Origin: UBA927 sp964367095
Lineage (GTDB): Bacteria; Patescibacteriota; Microgenomatia; UBA10105; UBA927
NCBI GenBank assembly: GCA_964367095.1
Contig: CAYIXE010000052.1
Span: 1 to 5,919 of the forward strand
Length of the DNA: 5,919 bases
Direction: 5' to 3'
Within the stretch, counting starts at the first letter, position 1; the number at the start of each line of letters is the position of its first letter. The position numbers and the translations under genes are program-made. Under the pieces are notes generated by a model. That model was not told where the DNA came from. It searched no databases and saw nothing but the letters and a program-made list of their open reading frames with translations. This document shows, piece by piece, positions 1-5,409 of the stretch.

Positions 1-434
1 AGTACAAAGAAACACCGCATAAATTTGAAGCAGGGACGCCGCATATTGCAGGTGTTATTGGTTTGGGTGCGGCAGTAGAATATCTATCGAACTTAGGGAT
101 GGACGCGGTGAGGCTTCATGAAAAAGAATTGATAGGCTACGCTTTAGAAGAAGCAAAAAAATTACCTTATCTTCACGTCGTAGGTCCCACAGATGTAGAA
201 ATTCGAGGAGGTATTTTTGCGTTTACTATGGACGGAGTGCATCCTCACGACATAGCGCAAGTTTTAAACGAGAACAATATTTGTGTGAGAGCCGGCAATC
301 ACTGTGCGATGCCTTTGCATGCGCATCTTGGCGTCCCCGCTACCGCACGAGCATCGTTTTATGTCTACACGACCAAAGAAGACATCGATGCTCTGATGAA
401 TGGGCTTAAGGATATAAAAAAGATGTTTTCATAA
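1..434 (+). CDS. sufS: SufS-type cysteine desulfurase, C-terminal part (5' end outside window)
   Basis: PLP-dependent cysteine desulfurase that takes sulfur from L-cysteine as a persulfide for Fe-S cluster assembly in the cytoplasm. Only the last ~143 codons are visible; the reading frame is open from base 3 and no start should be placed at 63 or later. The segment begins with a SufS-like stretch (FEAGTPHIAGVIGLGAAVEY). The persulfide cysteine is in RAGNHCAMPL, codon 303-305. The loop HPHD (240-251) has a histidine exactly 19 residues before that cysteine. By recalled alignment this matches His342 of Bacillus subtilis SufS, which takes over a zinc ligand of SufU during sulfur transfer. The tail (VPATARASFYVYTTKEDIDAL) closely resembles B. 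subtilis SufS. One oddity is Asn where most group II enzymes have the first His of HHC. The gene ends with TAA at 432-434, 65 bp before sufU, its expected partner. The assignment to the SufS/CsdA family is secure; SufS is preferred because of the SufU neighbour. Confidence 0.95.
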   Translation, partial: YKETPHKFEAGTPHIAGVIGLGAAVEYLSNLGMDAVRLHEKELIGYALEEAKKLPYLHVVGPTDVEIRGGIFAFTMDGVHPHDIAQVLNENNICVRAGNHCAMPLHAHLGVPATARASFYVYTTKEDIDALMNGLKDIKKMFS

Positions 435-468
435 TGTTATTTTCGTTTATAGTTGTACTCGTTACTTT

Positions 469-496
469 GTTAATTGTTAACGGTTAATTGTTAATT
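469..496 (+). repeat. Tandem heptamer GTTAATT x4 (one degenerate unit) upstream of sufU
   Basis: Four consecutive 7-bp units, GTTAATT (469-475), GTTAACG (476-482), GTTAATT (483-489) and GTTAATT (490-496), end three bases before the sufU ATG. Seen another way it is a perfect 12-bp direct repeat GTTAATTGTTAA (469-480 and 483-494) with a 14-bp period. A degenerate GTTACTT lies just upstream (461-467). It fills most of the space where a ribosome-binding site would normally lie. Confidence 0.85.
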
Positions 497-499
497 AGT

Positions 500-877
500 A
501 TGGACCTTTATCGCGAAGAAATTTTAGATCACTACAAAAACCCGAGAAACTTCGGGCATCTTCTTAAGGCATCGATAAAGGATACGTCAGACAATGTATC
601 ATGTGGTGATTCTATTTCTATAGAGCTCTTACTTGAAGGGGTAGAGGATGCTCAAAGAATTGCAGATATCCGATTTTCTGGAAGTGGATGCGCCATCAGT
701 CAAGCATCAGCCTCACTTCTTACAGAGTACGTGAAAGGAAAGTTGGTGGGAGATATGAAGCGACTCACACCGGATGATATATATAAAATACTTGGAGTCA
801 CACTTACTCCTTCCCGCGTCAAATGTGCTTTCTTAGGGTACGAGGCATTTATGAAAATTATTGTAAAGTTTGGTTAA
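500..877 (+). CDS. sufU: SufU/IscU-like Fe-S assembly protein (short form)
   Basis: NifU N-terminal/IscU fold protein of 125 residues that accepts persulfide sulfur from SufS, acting as zinc-dependent sulfurtransferase or cluster scaffold. The opening YREEILDHYKNPRNFG is typical of the family. The ligand set is complete: Cys35 and Asp37 (SCGD), Cys64 (GSGCAISQASAS) and Cys109 (RVKCA). The residue before Cys109 is Lys, as in SufU, whereas IscU has His. However, the chain from VKGK to the last Cys is ~17 residues shorter than in B. subtilis SufU, so the SufU-specific insertion is missing and the length is IscU-like. The ATG at 500 is chosen over an in-frame TTG at 488, which would lie inside the heptamer repeat and add residues outside the conserved start. 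There is no Shine-Dalgarno sequence. It follows sufS and lies 17 bp before the ferredoxin gene, probably in one transcript. The family is certain; SufU versus IscU is judged from the Lys and the SufS partner. Confidence 0.92.
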   Translation: MDLYREEILDHYKNPRNFGHLLKASIKDTSDNVSCGDSISIELLLEGVEDAQRIADIRFSGSGCAISQASASLLTEYVKGKLVGDMKRLTPDDIYKILGVTLTPSRVKCAFLGYEAFMKIIVKFG

Positions 878-894
878 ATATATTATAAATAACT

Positions 895-1149
895 ATGGAT
901 GCAAATGACCCCAGAGTGATTCGAAAAATACGAAACCTCACGATGCGTATAGACCGCGATCTTTGCATCGGTGCAGCCACCTGTGTCGCTTTAGCCCCGA
1001 AGGCATGGGCATTGGATGATGAAGCTAAGGCAATAATTCTTGATACTACAGAAGAGGAGACAGATCAAGCGCTTCTTGACGCCGCAAAAGGGTGTCCTGT
1101 CATGGCGATATTTATAACCGATGAAAATGGGAAACAAGTGTATCCTTAA
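895..1149 (+). CDS. Small single-cluster ferredoxin, three-cysteine, predicted [3Fe-4S]
   Basis: An 84-residue soluble electron carrier of the mono-cluster bacterial ferredoxin type. The only cysteines are Cys24, Cys30 and Cys67, in the pattern CIGAATCVALAP ... GCPVMAI. The position that carries the fourth ligand (Cys, or Asp in Pyrococcus furiosus ferredoxin) is Ala27, and the site of the extra disulfide cysteine is Ala34. Three ligands with this C-x5-C-xn-CP spacing are known from [3Fe-4S] ferredoxins, such as those serving actinobacterial P450s, so a [3Fe-4S] cluster is inferred. An acidic LDDEAKA segment follows the first motif, as usual in the family. The start at ATG 895 gives a basic 16-residue extension; an in-frame ATG at 943 (Met17, 7 residues before Cys24) would give a more typical ferredoxin N-terminus and cannot be excluded. 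It lies 9 bp before korA, so it is a plausible redox partner of that oxidoreductase. Confidence 0.9.
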   Translation: MDANDPRVIRKIRNLTMRIDRDLCIGAATCVALAPKAWALDDEAKAIILDTTEEETDQALLDAAKGCPVMAIFITDENGKQVYP

Positions 1150-1158
1150 TATTTCTTT

Positions 1159-2813
1159 ATGAAGCAAAGTGTCACATGGAAAATAGCAGGAGAGGCCGGA
1201 TTTGGCATTATGTCAGCAGGCGTCATGTTTGCCCGTGCGTTTACCAGAGCCGGCTACCATATATTCGCGATCAACGATTATCCCTCCCTTATTCGTGGCG
1301 GGCATAACGTCGTGACGCTTCGTATCGCAACAGCCGCTTTTACCAGTATGACTCAGGAGATTAGTTTGTTGGTCGGATTAAATGCTGAGACCATTGAGAA
1401 GCATAAAGAAGAAGTGCAGGAGGGGACGGTCGTCGTGTACGACCCGAAAGATAAAGAATGGTTGGCAACAGACTTTCACACAAAGGTTGAGCTTGTACCA
1501 CTCCCTCTTCGTGAAATTGTCTCCTCACTTGGCGCTGATACAATCATGCGAAACACTATAGCTTTAGGAGCATCAATAGCGTTTTTTGGTGCCTCGTTTG
1601 AAATTCTTTCCGGAGTTTTACGTGACCAGTTTATCCGTAAGGGGCAAGAAGTCGTTGATGAAAATATAAAGATTGCAAAAGCAGGATATGACTATATTGT
1701 GAAAAATTATTCCAATCTTACTGCATTGTATTTGGATAAAGGTACATATACAGAAAAACTTGCTGTGGTAAACGGGAGTGAGGCGTTTGGATTGGGCGCG
1801 GTGAAAGCGGGGTTAAAGTTTGCCGCAATTTATCCGATGACGCCAATTAACGCTCTTATCTCGTTTTTGGCTGATCATGCGAAAGAATTGGAACTCGTGT
1901 ATAAACAGCCGGAAGATGAAATTGCAGGGATAAATATGGCGATTGGTGCGTCTTTGGCTGGTGCTCGGAGTATGGTGGCTACATCTGGTGGGGGATTTGC
2001 TCTTATGGTAGAAGGACTTTCCCTTGCAGGCATGATAGAAGTGCCGATTGTCATCGATTTAGGCATGCGGGTAGGGCCTGCCACAGGGATGCCGACGTAT
2101 ACCGAGCAAGGTGAGTTATTGTTTGCAATTTATTCGGGTCATGGTGAGTTTCCTCGTATCGTTTTAGCCCCTGCGGACGCGAAAGAAACATTTGATTTGA
2201 CTATTTTAGCGTTTCATCTTGCTGACAAATATCAAATTCCTGTGTTTGTGTTGACGGATAAATATTTAAATGAGAGTCAATGGTGTGTACCGGTGTCACA
2301 ACTTCAAAGTATCATACCCATTGATCGCGGTAAATTAATCATGGGCGATACGATGAAGGCGGAACATGAATTCAAGCGATATGAGTTGGGAAGTCAAGAC
2401 GGTGTGTCAGTACGAAGCGTACCGGGGACAAAAAACGGTCAGTTTTATGCGAACTCTTACGAGCATGATGGGCTAGGGCATATGACGGAGAGTGCAAGCC
2501 TTAGAAAAGATATGGTAGAAAAAAGGATGAGAAAGATGACTGCCATAGAAAAAGATATGCTCCCTCCTTTGCAGTTTGGTGATAAAGACGCAGACATTAC
2601 GTTTGTGACGTGGGGATCGACGCGTGGAGTAGTGTTTACCGCGATGGATATTATGCGCGACAAGGGTATTAAAGTGGAAACAATTTATCTTCCATGGCTT
2701 TTTCCGTTTCCTAAAGAAGGATTTCAACAATTAGTAGCGGGCAAAAAACGAGTGATTGATGTAGAAATGAACGCGACAGGGCAATTAGCACAACTTATTC
2801 GTCTAAAAACGGG
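1159..2813 (+). CDS. korA: 2-oxoacid:ferredoxin oxidoreductase, fused gamma-alpha subunit (KorA type), 3' end lost in gap
   Basis: Subunit of an enzyme that oxidatively decarboxylates a 2-oxoacid (2-oxoglutarate, pyruvate or similar) to acyl-CoA while reducing ferredoxin, or runs in reverse. Residues 1-~190 are the gamma domain: glycine-rich GEAGFGIMSAG near the N-terminus (11-21) and the conserved RGGHN (46-50). Residues ~203-380 are the alpha (pyrimidine-binding) domain: GSEAFGLGAVKAG, YPMTP (225-229), PEDE (251-254), the GAR...TSGGGFALM stretch (268-283) and GPATGMPTYTEQG (306-318). A domain II follows, with the conserved MNATGQLAQLI (537-547). The start is ATG 1159, 9 bp after the ferredoxin gene, without a Shine-Dalgarno sequence. 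At least 551 codons are readable before the Ns; related fused proteins end some tens of residues later. The frame nominally reopens after the gap and stops at 2953-2955, but that depends on the gap being exactly 100 bases, so those residues are not trusted. Substrate cannot be read from sequence; KorA is used because of the gamma-alpha fusion. The catalytic TPP/Fe-S beta subunit is not in the window. Confidence 0.92.
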
Positions 2814-2913
2814 NNNNNNNNNNNNNNNNNNNNNNNNNNNNNNNNNNNNNNNNNNNNNNNNNNNNNNNNNNNNNNNNNNNNNNNNNNNNNNNNNNNNNNN
2901 NNNNNNNNNNNNN
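2814..2913. other. Assembly gap, 100 Ns
   Basis: Exactly 100 undetermined bases. A run of 100 is the conventional placeholder for a gap of unknown length, so the true distance between korA and lon is not known. The gap removes the korA C-terminus and any terminator, and could hide a korB gene. Translations running through it are artefacts. Confidence 0.97.
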
Positions 2914-2917
2914 AGTA

Positions 2918-2945
2918 TTGACAAAATATTAGCACTTGATATACT
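2918..2945 (+). promoter_or_regulatory. Predicted sigma-70-type promoter of lon
   Basis: The -35 box TTGACA (2918-2923) is a perfect consensus match. After a 16-bp spacer comes the -10 box TATACT (2940-2945), five of six matches. It is preceded by TG one base upstream (2937-2938), an extended -10 signature. The expected transcription start is around 2952, giving a leader of only about 15 nt before the lon ATG at 2967. The -10 box lies within the spacer of the CIRCE element, so repressor binding should block this promoter. Predicted from sequence only. Confidence 0.75.
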
Positions 2946-2955
2946 TGACTGCTAA
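2929..2955 (+). promoter_or_regulatory. CIRCE operator (HrcA repressor binding site) upstream of lon
   Basis: The arms TTAGCACTT (2929-2937) and GACTGCTAA (2947-2955) are separated by exactly 9 bp. The CIRCE consensus is TTAGCACTC-N9-GAGTGCTAA; each arm differs at one base, so 16 of 18 arm positions match. The outer six bases of each arm (TTAGCA/TGCTAA) are perfectly complementary. CIRCE is the DNA operator of HrcA, the repressor of class I heat-shock genes (groESL, dnaK) whose activity depends on GroEL. Its overlap with the -10 box and probable start site, 11 bp before the lon ATG, is the usual place for such an operator. HrcA itself is not in the window. Confidence 0.85.
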
Positions 2956-2966
2956 TAGATACACTT

Positions 2967-5399
2967 ATGGATAATTCTTTATCAATGCTTCCCGTTGTTC
3001 CTATTCGTGATGGAATCGTATTTCCGGGAACAGAAATGATTCTTACCTTTGGCAGGCAGAGGTCTGTCTCGGCTATTGAAGCGGCCCAAGGTTCTTCTCG
3101 CCGCATAATCCTTGTGATGCAGAGAAATGCAAATATCAACGATCCTACGCCGTCTGATCTAAACGAAATAGGCACGATTGCAGAAATAGTACAGATGATG
3201 CGAAACGAAGGCGAGATAAACGCACTTGTTCGTGGGGTGACGAAAGTGAAGATTACTTCGTATGAAACTGTAGAACCATTTTTGATGGCTCGTGTAGAAG
3301 AATTGCCGGAACTTATCGAAGACGACGATCAGATGCACGCATTATTTAACCATCTTACCAATCAATTACGTTTGGCCGTGAAACTTGGCAAATCCATGGA
3401 TTTTTTGACTTTTATGAATGTTATGAGCGGCGTGACCCCGCAAGTTTTGTCGTACCAGATAGCAGGGGTACTTGATATCAAGCCGAGCGAACGCCAACAG
3501 CTTTTAGCAGAGCCGTCGGTGAAAGGCAGACTTGAAAAAGAATCAGGGTATCTGTCAAAAGAGGTGCAGGTATTGGAACTTGAGAAGAAAATTGCCACCA
3601 AGACGCAAGAAAAGTTTGAGAAGAACGTGAAAGAACAAGTGCTTCGTGAACGCATAAAGACGATAGAGAAAGAGCTCGGAGAAAATGATGAGAATAAAGA
3701 TTCAAAAGAGCTCATGGAAAAAGTAAAAAAGGCGAATATGCCCGTTGAGGTACGAGAAAAAGCAGAGAAGGAAATTAAACGGTTGGCTCAGATGTCTCCG
3801 TATAATCCAGAAGCTTCGTATGTGCGAACATTTGTGGATTGGCTTATCGAACTGCCATGGTCTGTAGAGACGCCAAATAATGTCGTCATAGCAGAGGCTG
3901 AAAAAGTACTCCATGAAGATCATTATGGTTTAGCAAAAATCAAAGAACGAATTTTGGAATATTTGGCGGTTATGAAGCTTCGCGCAAAAAGAGCGGAGGA
4001 AGAAGACGCGTTAAACGTCGAAAAGACAAAGGAACAAGGGGTAAGTACGGTTATAGACACCAATGAGATAACGAAAAAGCATAAGGCAAAGTCATCTCCT
4101 ACTATTCTTTGCTTCGTCGGTCCACCTGGCGTCGGAAAAACATCAATTGGCAAATCTATCGCACGGTCGATGGGCAGAAAGTTTGTGAAGATGTCTTTGG
4201 GGGGCATGCGCGATGAAGCGGAAATACGAGGTCATAGACGAACATACGTGGGAGCCATGCCGGGACGCATTATTCAGGGTGTCAAACAAGCGGGGACCAA
4301 AAATCCGGTATTTATGCTCGATGAGATCGATAAAGTAGGATCTGATTTTCGCGGTGATCCGTCCGCCGCTCTGCTAGAGGCTCTGGATCCGGAACAAAAC
4401 TACGCTTTCTCAGATCATTATTTGGAAGTGGCCTTTGATTTGTCGGATGTATTTTTTATCACGACCTGTAATCAACTCGACACCATACCTCCGGCCCTTC
4501 GCGACAGGTTAGAAATTATTCGGTTTGCAGGATATACAGAAGATGAAAAGTTTCATATAGGCAAAGATTATCTGTTTGAAAAACAACGCGAGATCCACGG
4601 TGTGCCCAAAGGTGTTCTTACTTTAGCTGATGCTTCTTTGCGGGAGATTATTCGCAAATACACCAAGGAAGCAGGAGTGCGAAGTTTAGAACGAGAAGTG
4701 TCGACTATTTTTCGTAAAGTAGCCAAAAAAATTGCAGAAGTAGAGACCAAAGACGTCAAGCCTATTTCTGTTGCAGTTGCTGATTTGCATCAATACTTAG
4801 GTCCATATAAATTTACCTCCAGTTTGGCAGAGATTGAAGATGAAATCGGCATGTCTACCGGTATGGCATGGACAGAGGCGGGCGGAGACATACTTTTTAT
4901 CGAGGTAGCGCTTATGCCGGGCCGCGGGACGTTGATTCTTACAGGGCAATTGGGGGATGTTATGAAAGAATCGGCTCAAGCAGCACTTTCCTATGTACGA
5001 AGCCGCTGGAAAGCGTTGGGACTCAACGAGAAGTTTTATCAAAAAGTTGACGTGCATGTGCATGTTCCAGAAGGAGCAGTACCCAAAGACGGACCATCGG
5101 CAGGAGCTGCGATGGCAACCGCGATTGTTTCAGCTTTTGTGAAAAAGCCGGTGAGAAAGATGGTCTCCATGACCGGCGAGATTACACTTCGCGGGAGAGT
5201 TTTGGAAATCGGCGGGGTGAAGGAAAAAGTACTTGCAGCACACAGGGCAGGTATTAAAGAAGTTATATTGCCAAAGAATAATAAAAAAGATTTGGAAGAA
5301 GATATTCCAAAGGTGGTCATGTCAGATTTGAAGTTTCATTTTGTCGAGCACATGGATGAGGTGCTCAAAATTGCCATCCCCAAATTAAAATTGAAGTGA
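2967..5399 (+). CDS. lon: ATP-dependent Lon protease (LonA type)
   Basis: Cytoplasmic AAA+ serine protease that unfolds and degrades damaged and regulatory proteins; complete at 810 residues (E. coli Lon has 784). The N-terminal substrate-binding domain covers ~1-190 (LPVVPIRDGIVFPG near the start). A charged helical/coiled region follows from ~195 (LELEKKIATK, RIKTIEKELGE), up to ~335. In the AAA+ module, Walker A is GPPGVGKT (385-392), Walker B is FMLDEID (449-455), sensor 1 is Asn502 in TTCNQLDTIPP, and the probable arginine finger is Arg514 in RDRLEII. The protease domain has the Ser-Lys dyad: Ser711 in PKDGPSAG and Lys754 in GGVKEK, 43 residues apart as in E. coli (679/722). All catalytic residues are present. 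A charged insert of ~34 residues lies just before Walker A. The ATG at 2967 gives MDNSLSMLPVVP; Met7 is a possible alternative. The gene has its own promoter overlapped by a CIRCE operator, has no Shine-Dalgarno sequence, and ends with TGA 10 bp from a convergent gene. Confidence 0.98.
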   Translation: MDNSLSMLPVVPIRDGIVFPGTEMILTFGRQRSVSAIEAAQGSSRRIILVMQRNANINDPTPSDLNEIGTIAEIVQMMRNEGEINALVRGVTKVKITSYETVEPFLMARVEELPELIEDDDQMHALFNHLTNQLRLAVKLGKSMDFLTFMNVMSGVTPQVLSYQIAGVLDIKPSERQQLLAEPSVKGRLEKESGYLSKEVQVLELEKKIATKTQEKFEKNVKEQVLRERIKTIEKELGENDENKDSKELMEKVKKANMPVEVREKAEKEIKRLAQMSPYNPEASYVRTFVDWLIELPWSVETPNNVVIAEAEKVLHEDHYGLAKIKERILEYLAVMKLRAKRAEEEDALNVEKTKEQGVSTVIDTNEITKKHKAKSSPTILCFVGPPGVGKTSIGKSIARSMGRKFVKMSLGGMRDEAEIRGHRRTYVGAMPGRIIQGVKQAGTKNPVFMLDEIDKVGSDFRGDPSAALLEALDPEQNYAFSDHYLEVAFDLSDVFFITTCNQLDTIPPALRDRLEIIRFAGYTEDEKFHIGKDYLFEKQREIHGVPKGVLTLADASLREIIRKYTKEAGVRSLEREVSTIFRKVAKKIAEVETKDVKPISVAVADLHQYLGPYKFTSSLAEIEDEIGMSTGMAWTEAGGDILFIEVALMPGRGTLILTGQLGDVMKESAQAALSYVRSRWKALGLNEKFYQKVDVHVHVPEGAVPKDGPSAGAAMATAIVSAFVKKPVRKMVSMTGEITLRGRVLEIGGVKEKVLAAHRAGIKEVILPKNNKKDLEEDIPKVVMSDLKFHFVEHMDEVLKIAIPKLKLK

Positions 5400-5409
5400 G
5401 ATTCTTACG

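Noticed and set aside
453..481. Promoter upstream of sufU (TTGTAC at 453-458).
   Set aside because: No acceptable -10 box lies at 16-18 bp; the matching position reads GTTAAC within the repeat. Read-through from sufS is simpler.
488..499. TTG start giving sufU four extra residues.
   Set aside because: It lies within the heptamer repeat and adds residues before the conserved start; ATG at 500 fits the family.
2914..2955. Possible KorA C-terminus (SIDKILALDILDC) read in frame after the gap.
   Set aside because: The frame depends on the gap being exactly 100 bases, and the same bases form a promoter plus a CIRCE operator. The residues do not resemble the end of a KorA protein.
2795..3175. Antisense open frame of 126 codons across the gap and the lon start.
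   Set aside because: It includes the run of Ns, is opposite the conserved lon coding sequence, and resembles no known family.
3362..3715. Antisense open frame of 117 codons within lon, Ser/Phe-rich.
   Set aside because: The composition is what the reverse strand of a Lys/Glu-rich coiled-coil region gives; the plus strand is clearly lon.
5396..5408. Small hairpin GTGAG-ATT-CTTAC at the end of lon as a terminator.
   Set aside because: The stem is only five pairs with one G-U and no T-tract follows on either strand; no terminator is supported between the convergent genes.
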